From the NCBI GenBank assembly GCA_964006375.1, contig OZ023263.1:133342454-133406453 (forward strand): a stretch of 64,000 nucleotides of DNA. Reading direction: 5' to 3'. The notes below the pieces were generated by a model. That model made no database searches. It saw only the letters and a list, made by a program, of their open reading frames with translations, and was not told the origin of the DNA. Numbering within the stretch: the first letter of the stretch is position 1; the number at the start of each line of letters is the position of its first letter. This DNA comes from Tillus elongatus. Its lineage: Eukaryota > Arthropoda > Insecta > Coleoptera > Cleridae. Position numbers and translations under genes: made by a program. Below, piece by piece: positions 29,502 to 40,260 of this stretch.

Positions 29502-30762
29502 TTCTTTTTCTCCCTCAGGACTCGTCCGCGTCTTTACCGCCCCGATAGCACTGCAGCTTTTTGCTTATTGTGCATGCCCTTAGTCTTTCTACTCCACCCA
29601 TTCCAAAATCACTGTGCCTTGAACTTTTCTGCACAGCGATTGATAGGGTGAAGTCTTATATTGCCCTGTCTCTGGTCTAAACTGACCGTAAATCAGTTGT
29701 CTTTTGCGGACCAGAGCTATCTCCCCCTCGCCGCAGAGTCTGAATGCCAGGTCCCCCTCGAACCGCCCCATTTTATGCAGGTGTTTCTTGACGGTCATGT
29801 GTCCCGTCAAGAGACCTGTTAGGTTTCTGAGCTGTCATCTGCTAAGATTTAGCAGCAACACAGCTCTCCTTGAACTACGTTCACTGACTTCCCATGTCTG
29901 AGCCCTGGGCGGTTTGCCCAGTAGACCTTGTGTTAGTTTCTGACCCAGGACGTAATGGCTCCCCTGGCAATGCTCTTTGTCACGCCCAGAACCGGTTCTG
30001 GTCCCATGAAAGATTCTGCTGATCCTCTTTTCGCGAGACTGTCAGATTCTTCATTGCCTTTGACCCCCGAGAGACCCGGCACGCAGATGAGGGTGACCTC
30101 ATTCTGCCCAGCCAGGTCGCTAGTCTCGTCTCGGCACTCACTTACCAGCCTGGAATTTTCCCGCGGGCTACTTAGGGCCTTAGGGGCTGCCTGGCTGTCT
30201 GTTGCTATGAGGATCCTCTTGTTGGTGTAGCACCTCCTCTTGGTCTCTCGCAGACAGTGGAAGATGGCGTACATTTCAGCCTGAAAGACTGTTGCATGGA
30301 CCCCGAGGGAAATACCATAACTTACCCTCGGTCCTTTCGAATAAACACCTGCCCCCGTCCCACACTCCCCGTCCGATCTGTCCGTTAACCAGACGAGCGC
30401 GTCCCGTGGTAAGCCTGGCGTCTCCCCCCGTCATCCCTCGAGGTCGGGGATTTTCACTGTGAAATTGTTTTCCCTGCAGATTCGCGGGCTGGCGAAGTCG
30501 GGACATCATTTCAATTATATGCTCTTTCACGATCTCCTGAATGTTGCACTGGCCCCTGAAGTCTGGGTTGATCTTCAGTCTGCCATGCAGGCTAGTCTGT
30601 ATAGTCCTTTCCCATGATAACTAAGTGCAGAGGGGGGCAGATCATGGCAGCTGTTGGGGTTGAAGTCATAGCCCATGTGATGTCCAGGCAAGCTATCCTT
30701 TGGATCTTGCCTACTTTTTGTTTGGCACTGGATTGTGTCACCTTAGGCCACCAGACCAGTGC
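29502..30762 (-). pseudogene. R1/I-group LINE copy a, 3' part: RT tail, RNase H, zinc motif (middle element of the nest)
   Basis: Minus strand: ALVWWPKVTQSSAKQKVGKI (about 30750, RT thumb end), an RNase H with IATDSQAAPKALSS (about 30200) and GVKGNEESDSLAKRGSA (about 30060), then the LTGHMTVKKHLHKMGRFEGDL tail (about 29800) and RLCGEGE, where the CCHC module of the family has lost part of its cysteines. The 3' end is CCTGAGGGAGAAAAAG at 29520-29502. Copies at 54.2-55.4 and 60.5-64 kb align. At 30763-30766 the sequence meets the errantivirus LTR (CGCG duplication), and the element resumes at 38186. Confidence 0.88.
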
Positions 30763-30766
30763 CGCG

Positions 30767-31113
30767 AGATAAATGGAGCCCAAACATTGGGCCGTTATGC
30801 TACAATGTCGCCTTCCCACGGTAAGAACCGCTGAGTCAACCGTCGTCATAAAGGAGCCAACAACTATGCAGGTTCAAAATGCAAGTAGGACGGAATATCA
30901 CTGTGAGAATCTACATCAGCAGATTCCTTGTTTATCCAGAAACAATAGTACAACGCCTGGAGGGAAGACTATAAAGAGGCTGCTCACAGAGGCAGAACCG
31001 TTAGTTCTTGTTCCGAGTTTGTATTATTCTTTTTTTTTTGTAACTAAGTAATTAAGTTTTGATTGTTTAAAGTATCAAATAAATTGGTTTAAAAATTCAA
31101 ACGTCTAAAAAGT
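30767..31113 (+). repeat. Errantivirus-like element, 5' LTR (about 347 bp)
   Basis: Starts AGATAAATGGAGCCC after target duplication CGCG (30763-30766) and ends at AAAAAGT beside the primer site. It matches the 3' LTR at 37768-38185 but lacks about 68 bp that the 3' LTR has after TTGTTCCGAGTT, and about a dozen bases near its end. A TATAAA lies at about 30970 and an AAATAAA signal at about 31077. Substitutions between the LTRs, in addition to the indels, show that the insertion is not recent. Confidence 0.9.
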
Positions 31114-31130
31114 GGCGCAGTCGTTAGTAT
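31113..31130 (+). other. Primer-binding site candidate
   Basis: TGGCGCAGTCG directly follows the LTR. It has the form of the tRNA-Ser-type primer site that I recall for the 17.6/297 group of errantiviruses. The tRNA identity is from memory. Confidence 0.65.
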
Positions 31131-31191
31131 TGGTTAGAAAACCGAAAGCATATCGATTTTTAAGCGTATCGACGCCTAATAACCAATTCGA

Positions 31192-31262
31192 GCCAAGCAG
31201 AGCCAAGTTAAGGCAGAAATAGTGGCCAAGCAGAGCCAAATTGAAGCAGCAACCATCGTATT
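31192..31262 (+). promoter_or_regulatory. Leader with direct repeats and a strong splice-donor consensus
   Basis: GCCAAGCAGAGCCAA occurs twice (about 31193 and 31223). ATG|GTAAGT at 31263-31271 is a near-perfect 5' splice site. In errantiviruses env is made from a spliced RNA with a donor in this area. An acceptor-like TATTGCAG|G lies at 36038-36046, just before env. The frames do not join cleanly in this copy, so use of these sites is an inference. Confidence 0.4.
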
Positions 31263-32495
31263 ATGGTAAGTTTACTGCTATCCCATTTTACATTTCCAAT
31301 TTGTGTATTAAAACGTTATATTTCTGATTCAGAGGAAGAATCACAAAGTTTATGTAACATAGAGCATAGTTTTAGATCATTCCGCATTAGCGACAATAGC
31401 ATAACAGTAAATCATTCAAATATTAATAAGAGTAGTAATAGTAGCAACATGACAGACCAATTCAAAGAATTTTTCCTGAAAGCTATTCGCGAGTTTGACG
31501 GCCAACCAGCCTACGTAGGCCATTTTTTAAAAGCATGTGACTTGGTCATGAACCAGTTCTACGTGCCAAACGAGAATCTGTATATGAATCACTTCTTGCT
31601 GAATTATGTTCAAACTAAATTAACGGGAACAGCCCGGCTTATAGTAAATACAAAGATAATCAACACGTGGGCAGACCTGAGAGAAGCTATTGTTCAAAAT
31701 TTCAGTGACCAGAGAGATGATCACAGTTTATTGGCAGAAATGCAAAAACATATAGAGCAATTGCTCATCTCGAGTTTAATAGCTAACGAGCACAATGAAG
31801 GCGTGAGATTAATTAAGAAAGACATTTACGAGAACCAAACATTAAAAGCGTTCTTGGGAGGTTTACGCAATCACATAGGCCTTGTTTTGCGTAGCCAATC
31901 ACCGGGAAGTATAGAACAAGCTTTGAAATTCGTGTTCGCAGAAAAAAATTTCGATTATAGAGATAAAACAATAAATATGAATTTCAGTAATAATAATAAT
32001 AAATTAGAAGGACAGAACCGTACTTTCTTTCAGAAACAAAATAACCCAACTTTTCAGAATGTACAATCTCACAGACCTTTCCAAACAAACTTTAGACCAT
32101 TTCACCAACATAATAATAATCAAAACAATCACACAAATTCCCAGCCTAGACAAAATCAACAATTTGTGCTAAGGCAAAATTTTTCGAGTCAATTTAGGCG
32201 ACCCAATTTCAGTAATCAACCGGGTCGACCCAATGTAAATCATAATGCTAACAGAAATTATCACGAACCAATGGAAGTAGATAGTTCTAACACTAGACTG
32301 TCAATACCAAGGAGAGCAGTTCATGTAAATAATATAGAATTTAATGAGAATGAAATAAATGACACAAATTACGATTTACATTATGTAAATGAAGAATTAA
32401 ATTACGAAAATTCGCCAGCCGAGGAATACGACATCCAACAGCGAAATTTTCCCACTGCAGGTCCTCAACGAGAGAACCGTGATAGATATAAATAA
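31263..32495 (+). CDS. gag: Errantivirus-like gag, intact frame
   Basis: Gag forms the virus-like particle core. The frame is open for 410 codons, but the true start is probably the ATG at 31449 (MTDQFKEFFLKAIREFDGQ). The first 62 codons lie over a splice-donor consensus and look like leader. The N-terminal half carries a Gag-like helical region (FLKACDLVMNQF, TARLIVN, TLKAFLGGLRNHIG). The C-terminal third is rich in Asn, Gln, Arg and Phe and has no CCHC zinc knuckle, which is normal for insect errantivirus Gag. The pol frame overlaps its end by 17 bp in another phase, as in related elements that use frameshifting. No stop or frameshift was seen in the body. Confidence 0.85.
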   Translation: MVSLLLSHFTFPICVLKRYISDSEEESQSLCNIEHSFRSFRISDNSITVNHSNINKSSNSSNMTDQFKEFFLKAIREFDGQPAYVGHFLKACDLVMNQFYVPNENLYMNHFLLNYVQTKLTGTARLIVNTKIINTWADLREAIVQNFSDQRDDHSLLAEMQKHIEQLLISSLIANEHNEGVRLIKKDIYENQTLKAFLGGLRNHIGLVLRSQSPGSIEQALKFVFAEKNFDYRDKTINMNFSNNNNKLEGQNRTFFQKQNNPTFQNVQSHRPFQTNFRPFHQHNNNQNNHTNSQPRQNQQFVLRQNFSSQFRRPNFSNQPGRPNVNHNANRNYHEPMEVDSSNTRLSIPRRAVHVNNIEFNENEINDTNYDLHYVNEELNYENSPAEEYDIQQRNFPTAGPQRENRDRYK

Positions 32496-33372
32496 TATGA
32501 ATACATTAAGTAGGTTACCCTATATAGAATTAAAAGAAATATCAGGTAAATTTTTGTTAGACTCAAGATCTTCAACAAATCTTTTGAATCCTGCTGTAGC
32601 ATATTATAAGTTCCCAAAAAACATATTTACGCATAATTTTACCATACGCACCGCGCATGGCATTTATAAGCACTCTAAACGTGCACATATTAAATTTAAA
32701 TTGATTTCAGAGACACAAGAATTCTGTCTATTCAACTTTAACACTTCTTTTTCGGGATTGATTGGGATGGAGCTTCTCAAACGAAATGAAGCTAAAATAG
32801 ATTTTAAGGATCACAAACTGTATATAGGCAAAAATATTATACCAATAAAATTCATAGATCTTAGCGAGAGTCAATCGATAAAGACAGAAACCAAAGCAGA
32901 TGGTTTACTGTTACCCGAGACTCATTTAAATTTAAATAATATAATAACCCAGCAGTATTTCGTACGTAATGACGAACTTGAGACAATTAATCACGTACTA
33001 AATAATAACCACGCTTCTAATGTAAGAGATGGGCCATTCAGCAGATTAAATAAACAATATGCATCTGAAATCAGAGACAGCCAGATGCGACGTCCATATG
33101 AACCAGCAGTTATACAAAATAACAATTCTAGTGCAATTCATATTAATAATTTAAATACTTACAATACGGGGGGTAAGCAAAAACGAATCAATAATAAAGA
33201 TGCATTAATGGAGCAAATAGATACAGGCGAATTAAATGATGAGGAAAAACAATTGTTATTTAGTTTATTATCAGAATATCAGGACACCTTTTTGAATAAA
33301 AACGAACCATTAACGCACACAAATGCAATAAAACAGAATAAGGACAACGGACGACATACCAGTCCATTCTAA
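32479..33372 (+). pseudogene. pol: Errantivirus-like pol, protease segment with altered active site
   Basis: The retropepsin that processes the polyproteins is expected here. The site is FLLDSRSSTNLL (about residues 24-35): the Gly that follows Asp-Ser/Thr in active retropepsins is Arg. This alone should inactivate it. FSGLIGMELLKRNEAKIDF is the second half of the fold. The frame ends at 33370-33372, just before the RT. Homology shows one shift near 33340 and a compensating shift near 33400, so the 5' part of RT is read in another phase for about 60 bp. It overlaps gag by 17 bp. Confidence 0.85.
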
Positions 33373-33402
33373 ATTATATAAATACCCTTACGTACATAAA
33401 CC

Positions 33403-34644
33403 GACAGACAAATTAATGACCTGCTAAGACAAAAAATCATTAGGAAAAGCCACAGCTCACCTACTTGGATTATATCAACAAAAAAAATGGACAAGTCAAA
33501 TAAACAAAAATGGAGAATTGTGGTGGACTATAGGAAATTAAATGAGAAAACCATACCGGACAGACACCCAATTCCCAAAATAGATGAAATACTGGACAAA
33601 ATTGGGAGAGCCCAATATTTCTCGACGATCGATTTGATCTCTGGGTATCATCAAATTGAAATGGATCCCAGTGACATAGAAAAAACAGCGTTTACCACGG
33701 ATACAGGCCATTGGGAGTGCACCAGAATGCCGTTCGGGTTATCTGGGGCTCCAGCGACCCTTTCTAGGCTCATGCAGAACGTATTAAAAGGCCTAATTGG
33801 ACAAACATGCCTTGTATATATGGATGACGTCATAGTTTTCTCCACATCGTTTCAGGAACACCTTGAGAAACTAAAACTAGTATTCTAGCGCTTCAGGCAA
33901 AGCAACTTAAAGATCCAGCTAGACAAGAGCGATTTTCTAAGGAAGGAATCCGAGTTTTTGGGACACGTGGTCAGCCCAGACGGGATTCGTCCGAATCCAA
34001 AGAAACTGGACGCAATAAGGAAATTCCCTATACCAAAAACCCCAAGGGAAATTAAATCATTCCTAGGATTAGTTGGATACTATTGTAAATTCATAGAAAA
34101 CTTCGCACACGTTACGAAACCACTCACAAAATGTTTAAGGAAAAACTCGAAGATAAACGTGAACCACGAAGAATATATTGCTGCCTTTAACTCGTGTAAA
34201 GATATCTTAATGAATTCACCTGTAGTTATACCACCGGATTTTTGTAAAGACTTTATATTAACAACCGATGCTTCAAACGTAGCGATAGCCAGAATATTAA
34301 GCCAGGGCGAACCCAATGCGGATCACCCGATAGCTTACGCCAGCCGGACATTAAACGACACCGAATCCAGGTACAGCACAATAGAGAAAGAATTATTAGC
34401 CATCGTGTGGGCAACTAATTATTTTAGACCATACTTATACGGAAGGAAATTCACTATCTATACGGACCATAAACCTTTAAAATGGTTATTTTCTTTGAAA
34501 CAACCAAATTCAAAATTGCTCTGTTAGAGACTAAAATTGGAAGAATATGAATTTAAAATTGAATACAAGAAAGGAAAGCTAAACTGCGCAGCAGATGCAC
34601 TGTCCAGGGTAGAAATAAACCCACTAGACATAGATAATCAATAA
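33403..34644 (+). pseudogene. pol: Errantivirus-like pol, reverse transcriptase and RNase H with nonsense stops
   Basis: RT copies the genomic RNA and RNase H degrades it. Motifs in order: [12 protein letters not shown] (about 33510), [15 protein letters not shown] (motif A, about 33630), [13 protein letters not shown] (motif B) and [12 protein letters not shown] (motif C with YMDD, about 33810). [15 protein letters not shown] follows, then RNase H with [16 protein letters not shown] (about 34260), [14 protein letters not shown] and [14 protein letters not shown]. Catalytic residues of RT remain. In-frame stops are at 33886-33888 (TAG), 34525-34527 (TAG) and 34642-34644 (TAA), so no full product can be made. 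Confidence 0.93.
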
Positions 34645-36065
34645 ATGGCGAATAATATCGACGAAGAGGAAGAAATCATAGAAATTGACGATGACGACAC
34701 AGCAAATTCGAATGCGGACTCGTATTCAGCACCAGGCATACCAATACTCGAGGAAGAAATCGTTAACAGCAAAACCAATCAGATAGTTTTTAAAAATACT
34801 GATAAACCAGACATATTATCAGTCAGAAGGGACAAAAGGAATTTCATATATGCAAACTTCAATTTAAATAAACCAGATCAGACAGAAAAATTTATAAAAG
34901 AATACTGTTTACCACAAAGGAAATATTATTGCATTTTTGTAAATGAACAAGATTACGAACTAGTAAGTTCGGCAATCAATAAAAACTTTAATAACGTAGA
35001 ATCACCCAAATTTTATAGATGTCTGGAAATTAGGAATGAAATTAACGAGGACGAATTAACCGAGACTATAATGAAATATCATGAGGGGAAGAGTAACCAT
35101 CGCGGGGCTGAGGAGACCTACCTAAGAATGAAGAAAATATACTACTATCCCAACTTAAAGTAGAGGAATATGTACGAAATTGCGAATTATGCAAAACATG
35201 CAAATACAATAGGAACCCGGTACAAATAGCATTGGAGCACACCCCCACAGCATCAAAACTGTTAGAGATATTACACATTGACACATTCCAAATGGAACAA
35301 GCTATCTTCCTAACAATTATAGATCCGTTTAGTAAATTTGGCCAAGCATTTCCAATAAAAAGTAAGAGTGCAACCGAAATTGCAAAAAACTTGATCAAGT
35401 ACTTTTCACAGTATGGAGCGTGTAAAATAATAATCGCACACCTAGGTACAGAGTTTTCAAACCAACTAATTAAAGAACTATTAGAAACATATCAGATAGA
35501 GTTACATATAACAACACCGCAAAACCCAACATCCAACGGACCCATCGAAAGATTTCACATCACGATTATTGAACATTATCGATAATTCAAAATGAAATTA
35601 AAAAATATGAAACCAATAGACTTAATATCATACTGTATATTCGCTTACAAATCGGCAATACATTCACAGACACTAAAACCACCTTTTGATTTAATATTTG
35701 GCTACATACCAGAAATGTTTAACTATGACCCGGAAGTCATAATTACACAGGAATACAACGTACAACATAAAGATTTAATGCAAATTATTTACGAGATAGT
35801 CAGAAGCAGGATAGAGAATTCAAAAATAAAAACTCTACAACGGACAAATAAAAACACGAACCAACCGTTTAAGGAAGGTGATATTGTCTACAAAAAGATA
35901 CCACCAGAATTTCATAAAAAACATAAAAACCCATTTTCAGGACCGTACTCAATAATATCCCTATTAGAACATAACAAAGCTATTTTAATAAATCATAAAA
36001 ATGACGAACAGACGATAGCACATTTAAGAAATTTACGTATTGCAGGTTCCTTGCCACGGGAATAA
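34645..36065 (+). pseudogene. pol: Errantivirus-like pol, integrase with frameshift, stop and lost catalytic Asp
   Basis: Integrase inserts the cDNA. The HHCC module is split: HEGKSNHRGAEETY is in the first frame (about 35080-35120) and CELCKTC in the next (about 35180-35200), with a one-base shift near 35157-35163. In the core, LHIDTF gives the first Asp (about 35270). The second site reads IIAHLGTEF (about 35435), so the catalytic Asp is His. SNGPIERFH holds the Glu (about 35545). A stop at 35583-35585 precedes KMKLKNMKPIDLISYC, and the C-terminal chromodomain-like end (FKEGDIVYKKIP) runs to 36065. The product would be inactive. Confidence 0.92.
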
Positions 36066-36082
36066 CAGCCCAAATACAAGAC

Positions 36083-37745
36083 TTGACAGACAACCCAGGC
36101 ATGTTACCAAAGAAGTTAGGCACAGCATACACTGAGACTAGCAACTGGAATCTGATACACATACATGACTTGACACAATTACATAGAGACTACAACCAAA
36201 TAAAAAGACACTACGCAAATACAGTTACCTTCATGACAAAAGATTACCATTCTGAATATCATAATTTCATATTGGCATTGAATTTCACCATAGATAATGT
36301 AGACGATATATTTTACAGGATTTTTCCAAATAAAAATATTATTAATAGACGAAAACGTGGCATAATAAAAGGACTAGGTTCTATATTTAAGTCAATCACA
36401 GGGAGTCTCGATTCACAGGATGGGGAACGTATTCAGCAATCATTAGAAGTCTTAACGACAGATCAAAATAAAATTCATGAACTTTTTAGGTCCCAAAATT
36501 CGGTCATGCTCGAGGCAATCGTCGAATTTAATGGAACGATAGTAGGATTGAGTCATAACCAAGGCACAATAGTAAATAGGATAAATGAATTATGTAATAC
36601 AGTAGAAAGCCTGCGAAGTGAACAAATAACTCACTATCATCGCATTAAGATTCTACAGTTACTCATGCAGCTAGGACAATTATTAAACAATATTCAAGAA
36701 ATAGCATTAACAACAGAAGATGCCATCACGTTTGCAAAATTAGGAATCTTTCACACATCCATATTAAAACCAAAATTTATAATAAAATAAATCAATAAGA
36801 TACAAAGGTATGCAACTAATGCTAGAGTAATAACAACCACTGATCTAAATCTATACGAAAAAGTATTTAAAATAAAAGCAGTCCAAAACAATTTCAAAAT
36901 TATATTTCAAATAGAAATCCCTCTGGTAGATGAATCAGAAAATGATTATTATCAATTATATACATTACCTGTCCCTAGAAAGACACACCTTTTTACCATG
37001 ATAATTCCTAGAACCAAATACCTTATCCTAAGCAGTAAACAATATGCCTATCGTAATGAAGACTGTCCAAATTTAAAGAACCAGATATATTTTTGCAAAG
37101 ACGACAATCCAACAACCATGAATGATGAAAACCCATGTGAAATAAAAGCTAAAAAAATTTCAAAAACCTATTAACAATTGTAATCAAGAATTAGTCAAAA
37201 TTAATAAAACCACAGTTTCGAGATATGGAACGAGTCAGTATATAGTTATAGCACCCGAAGAAACTAACGCCAGAATAACTTGCCAGGAACAGGAGTGGAC
37301 CAACATCATCAAGGGTACAAATTTAATCAACCTGCAACCAAATTGCTAATTGACTATAGGCAACAAAATCTACAAGACCGGCCCAGCAACAGCAGAAACA
37401 CAACAACTATTCAACCTGTCTACACTAGAAACCCCCATTTCAGAAGATCAAACAAATCCAGGACCAGTAACCGAAATATCATTAGAAAACGTACAGCTAC
37501 ACAACATCAATCAAATCCAACACCAACTTCAAAAATTTAAACAAAATATACCAGGACCTATAACAATACCAATCCATCACCTGAGTATAGGGACAATATT
37601 ACTGTACATAGCTGTCTTAATAACCATTACAACTATAGCCGTCCGAATGGGGTTGAAGAAACGAAGAACCAGCAAAGAAGATAAAGGAACAAAAACAGGA
37701 ACCACCGAGTCTGGATTTCCATTGAAAATCCGGAACGAACCATAG
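36083..37745 (+). pseudogene. env: Errantivirus-like env (fusion-type glycoprotein), broken
   Basis: Env mediates entry in infectious errantiviruses and is of the baculovirus F-protein type. The homologous frame begins upstream of the first ATG, near 36047, and is open to 36788-36790 (TAA). It contains a furin-type RRKR followed by a Gly/Ile/Phe-rich fusion-peptide-like segment (about 36347-36410). After that stop the same frame continues with env-like sequence to about 37170 (cysteines in DCPNLK, YFCKDD). A frameshift near 37150 moves the reading to the phase that ends at 37745, with another stop at about 37347. A transmembrane segment (IGTILLYIAVLITITTIAV, about 37587-37643) and a basic tail close it. 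The copy is a fossil that cannot make functional Env. Confidence 0.88.
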
Positions 37746-37755
37746 CTTCGTCTTT

Positions 37756-37767
37756 AAAAAGGGGAGG
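37756..37767 (+). other. Polypurine tract of the errantivirus-like element
   Basis: AAAAAGGGGAGG sits immediately 5' of the 3' LTR and is the expected primer for plus-strand synthesis. Confidence 0.9.
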
Positions 37768-38185
37768 AGATAAATGGAGCCCAAACAATGGCCCGTTATG
37801 CTACAATGTCGCCTTCCCACGGTAAGAACCGCTTAGTCAGCCGTCGTCATAAAGGAGCCAAAAACTATGCAGGTTCAAAATGCAAGTAGGACGGAATATC
37901 ACTGTGAGAATCTACATCAGCAGATTCCTTGTTAATCCAGAGACAATAGTGCAACGCCTGGAGGAAAGACTATAAGCTGCTCACAGATGTAGAACCGTTC
38001 ATTCTTGTTCCGAGTTAGTCATCTGCACACCGAGTGCATAGACATTAGATAACATGTAGGTTGATCGTCTTATTTTTAGTATATTGTATTATTCATTTTT
38101 TGTAACTAAGTAATTAAGTTTTGATTGTTTAAAGTATCAAATAAATTGTTTTAAAAATTCAAACGTCTTAACCGTAAAGTTAAGT
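37768..38185 (+). repeat. Errantivirus-like element, 3' LTR (about 418 bp)
   Basis: Starts AGATAAATGGAGCCC and ends GTTAAGT, followed by target duplication CGCG (38186-38189) that matches 30763-30766. It includes about 68 bp absent from the 5' LTR. An AATAAA lies at about 38139. CGCG is a YRYR-type target, as known for Idefix/ZAM-like errantiviruses. Confidence 0.92.
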
Positions 38186-38502
38186 CGCGTATGTTAACGA
38201 TGGTCTGACCACCCTTGTGTACAGCCAGTGGGCCATACTAGGTCTTAGTTCCCACGTTTTTCTATATAGCCGCCTAGTGGCGGCTAGGGTCATAACTGCA
38301 TTACACAGTATTTTTTCAACGTGGCCAGTCCAGGTTAGCTTAGAGTCCATACGACCTCAAGATATTTTACCTCCCTGGCCATTGAGATGTTTCTACCGTA
38401 TAAGGTGAGAGTTCTGTGGCTCTCCCACTTCCTGCTCCTCGTAAACGGTATGACGGTTGCTTTCTCGGGGCTCACCCCGAGCCATTGGCAAACCGTCTAC
38501 AA
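38186..38502 (-). pseudogene. R1/I-group LINE copy a, 5' remnant beyond the errantivirus
   Basis: Aligns with 61856-62150 of copy c: TGTTAACGATGGTCTGACCA, then CCGCCTAGTGGCGGC, then CCTCCTCGTAAACGGTATGA-like RT thumb sequence. The RT catalytic region is missing, because the copy is 5' truncated at about 38502, just before the 12-bp target duplication. With 29502-30762 it makes one insertion of about 1.6 kb. Confidence 0.88.
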
Positions 38503-38800
38503 ACTATAGTTTGTAGGTTTGAGAATTGATTAAGGATATTGGTCCATTCTCTTACTGTAACACTTTTGTCTGCGGTCTGTATATAGTTACTAGACTTAGT
38601 TTTAAGCGCTCCAAGTAAACCCCACGCATCCTTACCTTGGCATTGGCATTATAATCTATGCTAAGCTGAGACCAAATGAAGTCAGTGGACAATAATTTGC
38701 GACTCCTCCACCTTTCCTCGGTGCTCGGTCCTGTCAGATTACCGTGTAACCGGGCAAGTTGAAACTATTTTTCGGTTTAGACATGTGTCGCTTAAGAGGA
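38503..38800 (-). pseudogene. I-like LINE, endonuclease N-half (other side of the nest)
   Basis: Minus strand: NLPGYTVI-stop-QDRAP (about 38770), VYLERLKLSLVTIYRPQTK (about 38620-38560), then SVTVREWTNILNQFSNLQTIV in a shifted frame up to 38503. This is the APE-type EN pattern GY-x-R-DR ... IYRPP ... ILNQFS-x-x-TIV, which continues at 29500 with GG-x-CNGHSG. The two halves therefore belong to one element, which the LINE insertion split. Confidence 0.8.
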
Positions 38801-39399
38801 TAACATCCACGCTCTTGTTTTGTAAAAATGTATTAAACTATTTTTATTTGCTATTATCGATCTGCAATTCCATTGTAAGACCGTGAATGTTACTAAGAAG
38901 ACTCATCATCACTGTAATTGAAGGCGTCAGATATAAGTGAGGATAATTTTTTTTAATCCAATGTTTCTAATGTGTTTTCTTTCTTACCTTTTATGAGTTG
39001 TGTTACAAACTGCGATACAACTAAATTTATTTTTTCAATTATTCTTTTTTTGTGGCTAATAAATTCTTCTCTATGAAGGTTTGGTAATATGGTTGTTCTA
39101 TTTGTAATAATATATATATATTATATACGTAATAATAGGGGAGGTTCAATTTTTTCTGGTAAATTACAAGTTTTTCGCTTTTTTGGCCTTGACTAGCTGT
39201 GAGGATGTTTGTGAATGTTAGCTGTATGTGCTAAGTTAAAAGTACCATTTGGTGTTGGTCTATGCTGTGTGCCTGGAGTTGTGAGTTACGGGAAGATTAT
39301 CAAATTTAATAATATGTCTAACTTATTGCTAGTCGCTATTTTTGAATATGATGGGTTATTTTCGAGTAATTCGGCTACTTTCAATGAAATGTTTTTGGT

Positions 39400-40260
39400 T
39401 GGCATTATTTGTTTAATATTTTTTTGTTTTTAATACATTGGGCAAGTTATCTGTGTGCTAGAATGTTAGATTTGCAATACACGCAAAATTTTCTTTGTCG
39501 CATAAAGTTAGTTCATGATTTTCCCCGCATTTCCTACATCTAACATTTTTCTTTTTACAATGATTAGCTACATCACCGTACCTGAGACGTTTAAAACATT
39601 GAACCATTAGGTGTATGTATGTTTCTACTGGAAAGTTTACTGAGATTATTTTTATATTTGTCAGTAATTAAAAACTCATAAAAGTCAAAACACAACCATT
39701 TGACGTTTAACAAACTTGGATGTTCCATCATCTAAAATAATATTTTTAAATAAGCGCTTAACTCCAACTACTGACTTTTGAGATTTAATTGGATTAATTC
39801 GTCTTCGAAAAACGTGTCAATCATTTTAATTACACCTTTTTTATAGTGAAAAACTTAGGTATATAGGCAATCAGACCATTATCTTTAATGAGTTTGTTTT
39901 CTACTAATTGATTAGCGGCTACATATCACTTTAAAATGACTTTGACACTTATTTAAGGCAGTAGGTTTAATATGTTCAATATTTTTTAAATATTTCGTTC
40001 AGTGAGAGATAGCGGCCGACTCGAATCTGAAACAATCTACCCAAATTTTTGGTTCTATGTTGAACCAGTACAATATAAGGGTCGAATGTTTATATTTATT
40101 GTTGATGTCAATATATTTTAAAAATTCACTTTTACCTTCATTGGTAATTAATGATAATGTCCTATCACTTACCGATAATGTGTCCACTGGTGTTTCGCTT
40201 ATGCCACCGGGATCTGGTGGTTCATTATATTTTCTTGGGTTAGACTTACCTTTTTATTAG
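39400..40260 (-). pseudogene. I-like LINE ORF1 (Gag-like) remnant with zinc knuckles
   Basis: ORF1 proteins of I/Jockey-type LINEs bind element RNA. Minus strand: VECFKRLRYGDVANHC-like knuckle (about 39600-39560), then CRKCGENHELTLC (about 39545-39505), then an FACIAN tail. Upstream, SQKSVVGVKRLFKNIILDDG (about 39790-39730) resembles the pre-knuckle region, and an open stretch lies at 40187-39999. Many stops interrupt it. Position and strand fit the 5' half of the same I-like element as 26849-29501. Confidence 0.65.

Noticed and set aside
29308..31051. Plus-strand frames at 29.3-30.2 and 30.8-31.05 kb
   Set aside because: The first are antisense to the LINE RNase H. The last is errantivirus LTR sequence with no protein motif.
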